Assembly: GCA_902767775.1 (NCBI GenBank) | Contig: CACXIP010000022.1 | Span: 62,001 to 126,000 of the forward strand | Direction of reading: 5' to 3' | Source of the DNA: an uncultured Prevotellaceae bacterium | GTDB lineage: Bacteria > Bacteroidota > Bacteroidia > Bacteroidales > Bacteroidaceae | Length of the DNA stretch: 64,000 bases | Shown here: piece after piece, positions 1 to 7,334 of the stretch | Numbering within the stretch: position 1 is the first letter of the stretch | Layout of the letters: each line of letters begins with the position of its first letter | The notes under the pieces: model-generated | What the model saw: the letters and a program-made list of their open reading frames with translations, nothing else | What the model was told of the DNA's origin: nothing | The model's database searches: none | Translations under genes and position numbers: made by a program

Positions 1-294
1 AGCAAGTTGTTTTTTATCGCATGCGCCATCATGGCAGTGCTTGCCTTTGGTTCGTGTAAAAAAGTGGTGGATGTAGACGCGCTCTGCAAGAGCTTCACCA
101 ATGAGGTGATAGACGAACAGAAGAGTTTGGGAAATGATTTGATCATCGACACCATTTTCCTCAACCAGACCACTGGTTACAACTACAAGGGTGAGCTCCG
201 CGGGCATATCAACGATTCAACGGAGGTGGTCTACGACCTTGACGTGTCAGATGCGGGACAGGATTTCGATTTAGAGTGGAATCTGCGCAAATAA
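1..294 (+). CDS. small lipoprotein, 5' end outside the window
   Basis: The reading frame is open from the first base and ends in TAA. The visible start of the protein is a hydrophobic stretch followed by a lipobox-like AFGSC and then KKVVDVD, so it is a lipoprotein signal peptide whose first few residues lie before the window. The mature part is about 75 residues, acidic, without a recognised domain. A TTG at position 7 could be read as a start, but it would leave an unusually short signal peptide, so I treat the gene as partial. It sits 13 bases before a DUF4112 gene and may share its transcript. Function unknown; envelope location is inferred from the lipobox. Confidence 0.7.
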   Translation, partial: SKLFFIACAIMAVLAFGSCKKVVDVDALCKSFTNEVIDEQKSLGNDLIIDTIFLNQTTGYNYKGELRGHINDSTEVVYDLDVSDAGQDFDLEWNLRK

Positions 295-307
295 CAGGAC
301 ATAGGCA

Positions 308-781
308 TTGGATGAAGAGAGAAAGGAGCGCCTGAAAACCTCACGCAGTTATCAACTGATGCAGAAGGTAGCGCTCTACATGGACCAATATTACCTTGAC
401 GGTTTTGCCGGATTGGTGCCTGGTGGAGTGGGTGACATGGCCACGTCGCTCTTTGCTGTTGTCCATGTCTATTTCTGCATGTTCCGGTTACGCTCTATTC
501 CCTTGACCCTCGCTGTTCTCAACAATGTTCTGCGTGACGTGCTGATGGGCATGCTTCCCTTCTTTGTTGGCAGTGTCATCGATTTCCTCAACAAGGCGCA
601 TGCCAAGAACATGAAACTCATCGACGGATACATCAACGACGATCCCGTCATTGTCCAGCAGGTGCGCCGCAAGGCATGGTGGTCGGCCGCCACACTTGTT
701 CTCTTCATAGCCGCTATTGTCGCCATGGCGTGGTTCTTGGTGTGGCTCGCCCAGAAATTGGGCACCGCGTTGTTCTCGTAA
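308..781 (+). CDS. DUF4112 family membrane protein
   Basis: The 157-residue protein has the DUF4112 layout: a charged N-terminus, a segment with GLVPGGVGDMATSL, a middle stretch with NNVLRDVLMGMLPFFVG and VIDFLNKAHAKN, and a C-terminal membrane helix around residues 122-150. The family is a small membrane protein of unknown function, widespread in bacteria. The start is a TTG preceded by AGGAC about 8 bases upstream; an in-frame stop lies two codons before it, so the only alternative is the ATG at 359, which would remove 17 residues including a charged leader. The family assignment comes from motif memory, not from a search. Confidence 0.75.
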   Translation: MDEERKERLKTSRSYQLMQKVALYMDQYYLDGFAGLVPGGVGDMATSLFAVVHVYFCMFRLRSIPLTLAVLNNVLRDVLMGMLPFFVGSVIDFLNKAHAKNMKLIDGYINDDPVIVQQVRRKAWWSAATLVLFIAAIVAMAWFLVWLAQKLGTALFS

Positions 782-900
782 TTCCGGCGACTGGCCACTC
801 GCAATACTTTCAGGGCATTTCTGACTGGCTCATGTGAAAAGGAGTATTTTTTATATATAATGTGTAAATCTTAGAATAATCAACGTTTAATAATACAACT

Positions 901-1293
901 ATGAAAAGAATATCTATCATATTGATGGTTTTGTTTGCAGCGATTGCTGTGAATGCACAAAATAAAGGCTTCGTTTGTACAGGAAACAATGTCAATGTCA
1001 GAACTGGGCCTGGTAAAAACTTCGAAATCTATGACGTTGGAAATGGCCATAAGCGCCAGCTGTTTAAAGGTGATGTCGTAGCCAACTGCGGGAAGAAAAA
1101 GAATGGCTTCTGTTTGATTCAGGGACCATTGGAATGGGGAGGAGATGAGAGAGACGGTTGGGTGTCGGCGCAATATCTCCGTCCGGTAACCCTCTGCCCT
1201 GAATGCAATGGATATAAAGATGTCAATGTAGGTGAGATTGACATTGATTTGGCCACCTGCCCTAAATGCAATGGCAAGGGGTATGTCAAATGA
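901..1293 (+). CDS. secreted SH3-like protein with DnaJ-type zinc-knuckle tail
   Basis: The protein has 130 residues. A signal peptide covers residues 1-19 (ending VNA). Residues 22-95 read as a bacterial SH3 domain, with the typical VNVRTGPGKNFEIYDVG core and a WVSAQYL end. The tail carries two CxxCxG knuckles (CPECNG at 99 and CPKCNG at 120), the pattern of DnaJ zinc-binding repeats. SH3b domains usually bind peptidoglycan or peptides in the periplasm; a four-cysteine zinc site on a secreted SH3 protein is unusual. The stop codon overlaps the ATG of the next gene (ATGA at 1290), so the two genes are probably translated in a coupled way. Confidence 0.75.
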   Translation: MKRISIILMVLFAAIAVNAQNKGFVCTGNNVNVRTGPGKNFEIYDVGNGHKRQLFKGDVVANCGKKKNGFCLIQGPLEWGGDERDGWVSAQYLRPVTLCPECNGYKDVNVGEIDIDLATCPKCNGKGYVK

Positions 1294-1742
1294 ACACCTC
1301 TGACATGGGCATCAAGAAGGCTTTCGATGCGGCTTTTATCCGCATGAGAGAAAAAAACTGGGAGAAAATCTATGTGGTGGTGGATATCCACGACACAATT
1401 CTCCGTGCATGCTATGATGACGAGGAGACCTACGACTATTTGCCATCAGCGAAGCAAGCCTTGCAAATGATGTCTCTGCGAAAGGACATTTGTCTTATTT
1501 TGTGGAGTTCAAGCCACCGTGATAAACTGATGGAATATACCAGGCATTTTCTTGACGATGGCATCAGGTTTGACTATATCAACGAGAATCCGGAGGTGGA
1601 CAACACCCGGTTGCAGAGCTTCGAGGAGAAATTGTATATGAACGTCGGACTTGACGACAAGTTCGGATTCGACGGAGAGACAGACTGGAAAATCATTTGC
1701 CAAGTGCTTGAGGAGTATCAGGAATCGGGGATGCGCCAGTAG
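1290..1742 (+). CDS. HAD-superfamily-like protein
   Basis: The 150-residue protein starts at the ATG overlapping the previous stop; an earlier in-frame ATG lies inside the upstream gene and is less likely. The layout is that of a minimal HAD phosphatase fold: motif I as VVVDIHDTILRA (Asp32, with His instead of the usual second Asp at +2), motif II as LILWSSSH (Ser73-75), a candidate motif III lysine around residue 114, and motif IV as VGLDDKFGFD (Asp122-Asp123). The changed +2 residue may mean altered or lost phosphatase chemistry. No cap domain is apparent. The substrate is unknown. It forms a two-gene unit with the SH3/zinc protein upstream. Confidence 0.6.
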   Translation: MNTSDMGIKKAFDAAFIRMREKNWEKIYVVVDIHDTILRACYDDEETYDYLPSAKQALQMMSLRKDICLILWSSSHRDKLMEYTRHFLDDGIRFDYINENPEVDNTRLQSFEEKLYMNVGLDDKFGFDGETDWKIICQVLEEYQESGMRQ

Positions 1743-1882
1743 AGCATCTTATTATTTTTTAATTCAAGTTTCTCATATGCTCTACTTAACTTCTTATCTT
1801 CTATAACTACTTTCGACCTATAGTTTTTGCCATTGAAGGTAAAAACGCAGGAAAATCATGTCTTTTTTGTGTCAAGAAGGTG

Positions 1883-1928
1883 CTTTTGCGACAGCTATCC
1901 TATGGGTGGCATATTTTTGTCGCAAAAG
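1883..1928. repeat. 11-bp inverted repeat, TTTTGCGACA/TGTCGCAAAA arms
   Basis: CTTTTGCGACA at 1883-1893 is matched exactly by its reverse complement at 1918-1928, with a 24-base spacer. A third TGTCGCA follows at 1937, in the context GGCATATGTCGCA, which echoes GGCATATTTTTGTCGCA at 1909. It lies about 45-90 bp upstream of the predicted promoter of the coiled-coil membrane protein gene and could be an operator. The 310-base gap from 1743 holds nothing else I recognise. Confidence 0.5.
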
Positions 1929-1972
1929 GCGGCATATGTCGCATCAAATGAAAGGGAAAAAGATGAAAATAG

Positions 1973-2003
1973 TTGGATTGAGCGTAAATGGGGGCTATTT
2001 TTG
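1973..2003 (+). promoter_or_regulatory. Bacteroidetes-type promoter for the coiled-coil membrane protein gene
   Basis: A -7 box TATTTTTG (1996-2003) matches TAnnTTTG. A TTGG at 1973-1976 lies 19 bp upstream as the -33 element. Transcription would begin near 2008, about 46 bases before the start codon at 2054. Confidence 0.6.
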
Positions 2004-2053
2004 CAACATCAAAACAAAAACAGAAAAAAGTAATAACAAAAAAATAGAAGATT

Positions 2054-2560
2054 ATGAAAACGAAAAAGAATTTCCAGAACGGAGTGTTGGCCATGTCGGC
2101 CTTCATGTTCACAGCATCAGTGGTAATGGCCTTGTACACATTGCTGAGTTTCGACGAATTTAGCAGGAAGCACTACCAGCAGGTAATGGCAGCAGGCTAT
2201 GGAAAGGATGTCATCCAGGTCACCCCGACTGAAGGAGTGGCAAGTACCGAGAAGCAGGTTTTGGACCTCAGCAAGGAAATTGCTAAACTGAAACAAGAAA
2301 AGGCAAAGTTGGACGGAAACCTCGAGAAGGCGAAGTCTGAGCGCAACAAGAACTACGGCATGGTGGCAGGCCTCAGCTACCAACCATCGCAGGGCCTCAA
2401 TGAAGTCGTCACATTGGAAGGTAAAATCAAGAATGTCGACCATCAGCTCACCGCTCTGAACAACAAGAAGATGAGCCTGAACCATCAACTTGCCCAAAAC
2501 AAGAAGGTGATTGCCGGAGAACCGCTTCCTTACACCGCGTGGCTTGGTTTGGATTGGTGA
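2054..2560 (+). CDS. membrane-anchored coiled-coil protein, function unknown
   Basis: The protein has 168 residues. A hydrophobic segment around residues 12-32 is preceded by MKTKKNFQ and so reads as an N-terminal membrane anchor or uncleaved signal. It is followed by a region rich in Lys, Glu and Leu (about 68-105) and a second one (about 123-155) that look like a helical coiled-coil hairpin. I recognise no family. The shape recalls FtsL/TolA-like or septum-type anchored coiled coils, but nothing in the sequence proves this. It is a single-gene unit with its own promoter and a strong terminator. Confidence 0.65.
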   Translation: MKTKKNFQNGVLAMSAFMFTASVVMALYTLLSFDEFSRKHYQQVMAAGYGKDVIQVTPTEGVASTEKQVLDLSKEIAKLKQEKAKLDGNLEKAKSERNKNYGMVAGLSYQPSQGLNEVVTLEGKIKNVDHQLTALNNKKMSLNHQLAQNKKVIAGEPLPYTAWLGLDW

Positions 2561-2595
2561 GTAGAGGTAAAAACAATGCTACAGGTGAAAGGAAA

Positions 2596-2634
2596 GCAGG
2601 GGTGCCAGAATTTTGGCATCCCTGCTCTTTTCTT
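2596..2634 (+). terminator. rho-independent terminator
   Basis: A 12-bp stem (GCAGGGGTGCCA with TGGCATCCCTGC, one G-T pair) closes a 6-base loop and is followed by a T-rich run (CTTTTCTT). It lies 35 bases after the coiled-coil membrane protein gene. Confidence 0.85.
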
Positions 2635-2690
2635 GTACACTCAAAAGAGCAATATCAAATGTGTGATAATCCCTGCAAACCCAAGGTAAA

Positions 2691-2738
2691 CACAAAAGTA
2701 GGAGATAAACACCAATGAAGAGTGTTTGTCTCCTACTT
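2691..2738 (-). terminator. terminator of the beta-barrel gene
   Basis: A 17-bp stem (2696-2712 with 2722-2738, one G-T pair) with a 9-base loop is followed on the minus strand by TTTTGTGTTT. It lies 70 bases past the stop of the minus-strand beta-barrel gene at 2809. Confidence 0.75.
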
Positions 2739-2808
2739 GATTGGCAGCCAAATAATCAAGGCTAAAAGAGTCGATTATCCACTGCCTGAAAAATGGAATC
2801 TTTGGGGT

Positions 2809-3381
2809 TTAAAACAGAGTGAACTTATAACCCAGTGTGAGTTGGAATGCGAGGTTCCTGGTGTCGAGATTGACTTTGTCCAAGTCGAACAATTTGGTGA
2901 CACCAAAATTGTAACGTGCATCAATCACAAAATTAAAGAACTCATACGATATACCCACTGGGATGGAAAAGTCGAACTTTTTCACCGCTTCATCAAATTT
3001 CGCATCTGATGGGTCTATTTTGGCGGAAAGGTTGATTCCAGGTTGAACACCTGCCTTCAAAGCCAATCCCTTCACTACATAGAAGTTGGCCACAATGGGT
3101 ATATTAAGGTAATCCATCTTGTATTTGACGTCAAGCTTGTCCTGCTCACAGCCTTGCTGAGAGTAATTGAGACCAAAAGCGAGGCTGAAGCGGTTGCTCA
3201 TCGTGTATTCAAACTCAGGACCCACGACTATGCCCACACGGGCTTTGGTGTCTGATGTGTTGTTGAAGTCGGCGGCACTGAAACCTATACGGGGCTGTAG
3301 TGTCAGTGAACCAGGTTCATGCTGTGCAAAACCACTGATTGATGCCATCATGATGGCTGCTAAAAGAATAAATTTTTTCAT
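2809..3381 (-). CDS. outer membrane beta-barrel protein (PorT-like)
   Basis: Starting at the ATG at 3381, the protein has 190 residues and begins with a clear signal peptide MKKFILLAAIMMASISGFAQ. ATG codons at 3387 and far upstream only add residues before this signal. The mature part alternates hydrophobic and polar residues in strand-like blocks (for example VGPEFEYTMSNRFSLAFGLNYSQQG, cut here for length) and ends LGYKFTLF, with the terminal Phe typical of outer membrane barrels. This is the compact eight-strand PorT/OmpW-like type common in Bacteroidales. Specific function unknown. It is a single-gene unit with its own promoter and terminator. Confidence 0.8.
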   Translation of the reverse strand: MKKFILLAAIMMASISGFAQHEPGSLTLQPRIGFSAADFNNTSDTKARVGIVVGPEFEYTMSNRFSLAFGLNYSQQGCEQDKLDVKYKMDYLNIPIVANFYVVKGLALKAGVQPGINLSAKIDPSDAKFDEAVKKFDFSIPVGISYEFFNFVIDARYNFGVTKLFDLDKVNLDTRNLAFQLTLGYKFTLF

Positions 3382-3478
3382 TGTCATTTTTTTTATGTTA
3401 TTAAAATGCAATCTTGTCCTCAAGAGAGGACTTGCTTTCTTTTTGTTGCTAATGTTTATTAGTCTGCCTTTTGAAATG

Positions 3479-3510
3479 CAAAGGTAGCCTTTCTATTTCA
3501 TAACAGCAAG
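3479..3510 (-). promoter_or_regulatory. promoter of the beta-barrel gene
   Basis: Read on the minus strand, TACCTTTG (plus-strand 3479-3486) is a perfect -7 box, with CTTG (3507-3510) 20 bp upstream as a weak -33 element. The start codon lies about 100 bases downstream. Confidence 0.6.
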
Positions 3511-3547
3511 GAAAAGCTTGGAAAGTTGATGCAAGATAAGCCATCGT

Positions 3548-4060
3548 TTAGAATGCGGGCGACTCCATGCGCATCACCTTGTTGGCACTGATATACCCAC
3601 GGAACACACCTTTCTGGGTATACACCTTATACCAACGGTCGTTGTATTCGCCACTGATAAGGATATAGCCACCATCGCGCACCTTGCCCACAATGGCATA
3701 CTTGGTGCCGGGACCCTTGCGGATGTTGGTGTAGCCGTCCTCGTCCTTTACTTGGGCCACTTCTTTCCAGGCACCCTGACGGGGAGGTACCACAATCTTA
3801 TTGGCGGACATGTAGCCGAGGAAGTCCTGCGGCTCACCGCTGGTATAGGTGGTGTACACCTTGTACCAACCGTTGGTTCCCTTGGCGAAGTTGATGAACA
3901 TGCCGTCGGGCACTTGGTCGACAATCTCATACTTGGTGCCGGGACCCTTGCGGATGTTGGTGTAGCCATCCTCGTCCTTCACAAGTCCCATTCTCATTTG
4001 CTGTGCCAGGCAGGGAACGCCAATCACAACGGCCAGCAACAATGTTAGTAACTTTTTCAT
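3548..4060 (-). CDS. secreted protein with two SH3 domains
   Basis: The protein has 170 residues, with signal peptide MKKLLTLLLAVVIGVPCLAQ. Two bacterial SH3 repeats follow, about residues 23-87 and 101-164. Each starts with the identical core VKDEDGYTNIRKGPGTKY and ends with a GY(M/I)SANK motif, so the second arose by duplication of the first. Such SH3b modules commonly bind cell-wall peptides; here there is no enzyme domain, so it may be a scaffold or a sensor. It probably shares a transcript with the small gene at 4158-4304. Confidence 0.8.
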   Translation of the reverse strand: MKKLLTLLLAVVIGVPCLAQQMRMGLVKDEDGYTNIRKGPGTKYEIVDQVPDGMFINFAKGTNGWYKVYTTYTSGEPQDFLGYMSANKIVVPPRQGAWKEVAQVKDEDGYTNIRKGPGTKYAIVGKVRDGGYILISGEYNDRWYKVYTQKGVFRGYISANKVMRMESPAF

Positions 4061-4157
4061 TTTGTTTGTGTTTTATGGACTTACTTCATAGTTTGTCCGT
4101 TATTAATAGAGAATTAAAGAGTCTAAATTATTGATATTTCTGGAATGCTATTTCTGC

Positions 4158-4304
4158 CTAATATAACGTGTTATTGTAAAAGAGGGCATCCTCCTGGGCG
4201 ATGTATGCTATTGGGCAATATTCTGGTATCGAGCCTTCGCCGGCAGAAACGTCATGCCTGCAATGCCGTAATGTCTCTTTCATTAAAGTCTTAGAGTAAG
4301 ACAT
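4158..4304 (-). CDS. small protein of 48 residues, function unknown
   Basis: The frame runs from the ATG at 4304 to TAG at 4158. An AGGAG lies 6 bases before the ATG, and a perfect -7 box with a -33 element lies about 30-60 bases before it, so both translation and transcription signals fit. The protein begins MSYSKTLMKETLRHC, contains two Cys before residue 35 and ends in NNTLY. It has no signal peptide or membrane helix, and I recognise no family. The SH3 protein gene follows 97 bases downstream. The rest of the 4061-4489 gap holds only this gene and its promoter. Confidence 0.5.
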   Translation of the reverse strand: MSYSKTLMKETLRHCRHDVSAGEGSIPEYCPIAYIAQEDALFYNNTLY

Positions 4305-4335
4305 AGGTTGCTCCTATTATGTCGCAATTTCGTTA

Positions 4336-4367
4336 CAAAGATAGAAAAAAGCGGAACATTTTCCAAA
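4336..4367 (-). promoter_or_regulatory. promoter upstream of the small gene and SH3 gene
   Basis: On the minus strand TATCTTTG (plus-strand 4336-4343) is a perfect -7 box. TTTG (4364-4367) lies 20 bp upstream. Without the 48-codon gene the SH3 mRNA would have a 5' leader of about 270 bases. Confidence 0.7.
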
Positions 4368-4489
4368 TGAAAAAAAACTATTGTGTTTTGCATTCCGCTC
4401 TCTCCTAAAAAGGTTTTTGTTCACATTAACAATAAAAGAATAATCGATAGTTCATTTATCAATTGCTCATTTATTATATGCTTTATAGG

Positions 4490-5083
4490 TCAATTTGGGC
4501 GCCTCAGTATATAATAGAATTTAAAATCAGCTATTTCTTGGTCAGCTTTTCTCCAGAACTCATCAATCTTGTCTTTCATTGAGGCACAAAATTGATTGTA
4601 TGCTGTTTTATTAAGATTATTATCATTCCCATTGAAGAAGTTTGTAAGTTCTTGTTTCATAAAAGGTACTACCTCTTGGAAGATAGCATAAGCTCTCCTG
4701 CAGTTCTCAGACTCATGATGATATACCAAATCAGCTTCTTCAAGAGTTTGCTGAGGTTTCATAATACCTCCTAATCCACAATATGTCAAAGGCCAATTAG
4801 TACATCTCGAGAAATTATAAAGTTGATCCATACCAACAAGATCTTCCAGCACATAATTGCATAATGAAATATAATAAAAAATAATAGCAAAATAAACCGA
4901 TTTATCTTGACCATTCTCTTCTAATAAAGCATAATGCGGCACTGAAACGTTTTTATTAAACCTCCGATCCATATGAAGAATGATTGGAACTCCTTCACGA
5001 TTTATCTCTATTTTAAAATAATTTTTTAATCCTCTCACAAAGTCTTGAGAAGAATAATAGTTTTTAAAATCTATAAAATTCAT
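4490..5083 (-). CDS. AT-rich hypothetical protein, possibly acquired
   Basis: The protein has 197 residues, no signal peptide and no motif that I recognise. It is rich in aromatic residues and Asn (FKFYYILRR at the end, IIFYYISLCNYVLED in the middle). Codons strongly favour A and T, unlike every neighbour, and the surrounding 5.1-5.3 kb is also AT-rich. This suggests recent acquisition or an orphan gene, but no integrase, repeat boundary or tRNA is visible beside it. A TATATTTG -7-like box on the minus strand at 5144-5151 may drive it, without a clear -33 partner. Confidence 0.6.
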   Translation of the reverse strand: MNFIDFKNYYSSQDFVRGLKNYFKIEINREGVPIILHMDRRFNKNVSVPHYALLEENGQDKSVYFAIIFYYISLCNYVLEDLVGMDQLYNFSRCTNWPLTYCGLGGIMKPQQTLEEADLVYHHESENCRRAYAIFQEVVPFMKQELTNFFNGNDNNLNKTAYNQFCASMKDKIDEFWRKADQEIADFKFYYILRRPN

Positions 5084-5340
5084 GGTTCAAAATGAAGAAT
5101 GGTTAGTAATAAAAATAACAATTATATATATTTATTAAGAATGCAAATATACACTTTTTAAGGGGGAGAAAATCATCCAATCACAAAAATTAACATAAAT
5201 TAATATGGACGTTTGCCGTCATAATGAAGCCATGAGTACTAATAATTTATGGGGAATTAGTAAGATAGATTTTTGATTTTAATATTTCCTCAAGAAAAGT
5301 CTATACCTTTCATCTTCGGTCTAAAGTATGCTGCACCTCG

Positions 5341-5381
5341 GCAATGCAAAATCAAAAAAATGCTTTTTTGTTTTGCATTGC
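5341..5381. repeat. 11-bp perfect inverted repeat upstream of argS
   Basis: GCAATGCAAAA (5341-5351) is repeated as TTTTGCATTGC (5371-5381) with a 19-base spacer. The right arm overlaps the -33 element of the argS promoter, so the palindrome is placed where a regulator would act. A partial copy (GTTTTGCATTCCGCTC) is seen near 4383. Between 5084 and 5340 I see nothing else than AT-rich sequence. Confidence 0.5.
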
Positions 5382-5402
5382 GCTCGGTTTGCACTACTTT
5401 TG
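5372..5402 (+). promoter_or_regulatory. argS promoter
   Basis: TTTG at 5372-5375 and TACTTTTG at 5395-5402 are separated by 19 bp, a full match to the Bacteroidetes primary promoter. Transcription would start about 35 bases before the argS ATG. Confidence 0.75.
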
Positions 5403-5442
5403 CAGTTTGAAACGAGAAATAGTGATTTGAAAGCATTAGGAT

Positions 5443-7260
5443 ATGACTATAGAGACAGCAATCAGCAATTCGGTGGTGAAAGCCATCAAGGAACTGTATG
5501 GGCAGGATGTGCCAGAGAAAATGGTGCAGCTACAGAAGACAAGAAGTGAGTTTGAAGGCAATCTTACCTTAGTGGTATTCCCATTCCTCAAGATGTCGAG
5601 GAAGAAACCCGAGGACACCGCACAGGAGATTGGCGACTACCTCGTCGCCAACGAACCGAGCGTGGCAGGATATAATGTGGTAAAAGGTTTTCTCAACCTC
5701 AACATCGCCACCTCAGCATGGATAGGACTGCTCAACGCCATTCATGCAGACGCACATTTCGGAGAGAAAGAGGCCGACGACAACTCACCATTGGTCATGA
5801 TTGAGTACTCGTCGCCGAACACCAACAAACCCCTCCACCTGGGTCATGTGCGCAACAACCTGCTGGGTTGGTCGCTGGCACAAATCATGGCTGCCAACGG
5901 CAACAAGGTGGTGAAGACCAATATCGTCAACGACCGTGGCATTCACATCTGCAAGTCGATGCTGGCATGGCAGAAATGGGGCAACGGAGAGACTCCGGAG
6001 AGCAGTGGAAAGAAGGGCGACCATCTCATCGGCGACTACTATGTGGCGTTCGACAAGCACTACCGTGAGGAGGTGCGCACCTTGACCGAACAGCTGATGG
6101 CTGAGGGTGTTGACCCTGAGACGGCAGAGAAACGTGCCAAGGAGGAGGCTCCCCTCATCCGTGAGGCACACGATATGCTCGTGCGCTGGGAACAGGGCGA
6201 CAAGGAGGTGCGCGACCTTTGGCAGATGATGAACTCTTGGGTCTATGCGGGTTTCGACGAGACCTACCGCGCCCTCGGTGTGGCATTCGACAAAATCTAC
6301 TATGAGTCGGAGACTTACCTTGAGGGAAAGGCAAAGGTGGAGGAAGGACTTGAGCGCGGACTCTTCTTCCGTAAGGAGGATGGCAGTGTATGGGCCGACC
6401 TCACCAGCGATGGTCTTGACCAGAAACTGCTGCTGCGCTCTGATGGCACCTCCGTCTATATGACACAGGACATCGGCACTGCCGACATGCGTTTCCGCGA
6501 CTATCCCATCGACAAGATGATATATGTGGTGGGCAATGAACAGAACTACCATTTCCAGGTGCTCTCCATCCTGCTCGACCGCCTCGGATTCAAATGGGGC
6601 AAGGAACTGGTGCATTTCTCATATGGTATGGTGGAACTGCCCAACGGCAAGATGAAGAGCCGTGAGGGAACGGTGGTGGATGCAGATGACCTCATCGCCA
6701 CCATGATAGCCGATGCACGACAGATGAGTGAGGACAAGGTCAACAAGCTCGACATCAGCGAGGAGGAAAAAGACCAAATAGCACGCATTGTGGGCATGGG
6801 TGCCCTGAAATATTTCATTCTCAAGGTGGACGCTCGCAAGAACATGCTCTTCAATCCTGAGGAGAGCATCGACTTCAACGGCAATACTGGTCCGTTTATC
6901 CAATATACCCACGCCCGCATCCGCAGCATCTTGCGCAAGGCGGAGGCTGTGGGCATCCATGTGCCAGACGTGTTGGACGGCAGCATGCCGGTCAACCAAA
7001 AGGAGGTGGACCTCATCCAGAAGCTCAATGAGTATGGCGCCGCTGTGGAACAGGCTGGCAAGGACTACTCGCCAAGCGGCATCGCCAACTATTGCTATGA
7101 ACTGACCAAGCAGTTCAACCAGTTCTACCACGACTTCAGCATCCTCAATGCTGACACGGAAGAGGAGAAGATGGTGCGCTTGGTGCTGGCTGCCAATGTC
7201 GCCAAGGTCATCCGTCAGGGTATGCGCCTGCTCGGTATCGAAGTGCCTGAGAGAATGTAA
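5443..7260 (+). CDS. argS: arginyl-tRNA synthetase
   Basis: This class I synthetase of 605 residues charges tRNA-Arg. The N-terminal Add-1 domain covers about residues 1-90. The HIGH signature is HLGH at 132-135 inside SPNTNKPLHLGHVRNN. The KMSKS position is occupied by KMKSREG near residue 402, as in many ArgRS of this group. The C-terminal helical DALR anticodon-binding domain begins around residue 480 and ends in GIEVPERM. The length is normal for the family. The ATG at 5443 follows AGGAT and directly starts with MTIETAI, which fits the Add-1 domain. It is monocistronic or weakly linked to the RNase H gene downstream. Confidence 0.97.
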   Translation: MTIETAISNSVVKAIKELYGQDVPEKMVQLQKTRSEFEGNLTLVVFPFLKMSRKKPEDTAQEIGDYLVANEPSVAGYNVVKGFLNLNIATSAWIGLLNAIHADAHFGEKEADDNSPLVMIEYSSPNTNKPLHLGHVRNNLLGWSLAQIMAANGNKVVKTNIVNDRGIHICKSMLAWQKWGNGETPESSGKKGDHLIGDYYVAFDKHYREEVRTLTEQLMAEGVDPETAEKRAKEEAPLIREAHDMLVRWEQGDKEVRDLWQMMNSWVYAGFDETYRALGVAFDKIYYESETYLEGKAKVEEGLERGLFFRKEDGSVWADLTSDGLDQKLLLRSDGTSVYMTQDIGTADMRFRDYPIDKMIYVVGNEQNYHFQVLSILLDRLGFKWGKELVHFSYGMVELPNGKMKSREGTVVDADDLIATMIADARQMSEDKVNKLDISEEEKDQIARIVGMGALKYFILKVDARKNMLFNPEESIDFNGNTGPFIQYTHARIRSILRKAEAVGIHVPDVLDGSMPVNQKEVDLIQKLNEYGAAVEQAGKDYSPSGIANYCYELTKQFNQFYHDFSILNADTEEEKMVRLVLAANVAKVIRQGMRLLGIEVPERM

Positions 7261-7279
7261 GGATGAAAGATTAAAGATT

Positions 7280-7334
7280 GACTCTGAACTCTGAATTCTG
7301 GACTCTGAACTCTGAACTATGAACTCTGAACTCC
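7280..7334. repeat. degenerate tandem repeat of ACTCTGA(A)
   Basis: About seven imperfect copies of a 7-8 base unit (ACTCTGA / ACTCTGAA, with variants ATTCTGG and ACTATGA) fill the space between argS and the RNase H gene. The repeat supplies the start codon and first five codons of the RNase H gene. Confidence 0.75.

Noticed and set aside
1827-2163. Two overlapping open frames upstream of the coiled-coil protein gene
   Set aside because: They run through the predicted promoter and inverted repeat, with low-complexity Lys/Asn-rich products and no start signals.
2722-3487. Plus-strand open frames opposite the beta-barrel gene
   Set aside because: They are antisense to a gene with a clear signal peptide and barrel pattern, and cross its terminator hairpin.
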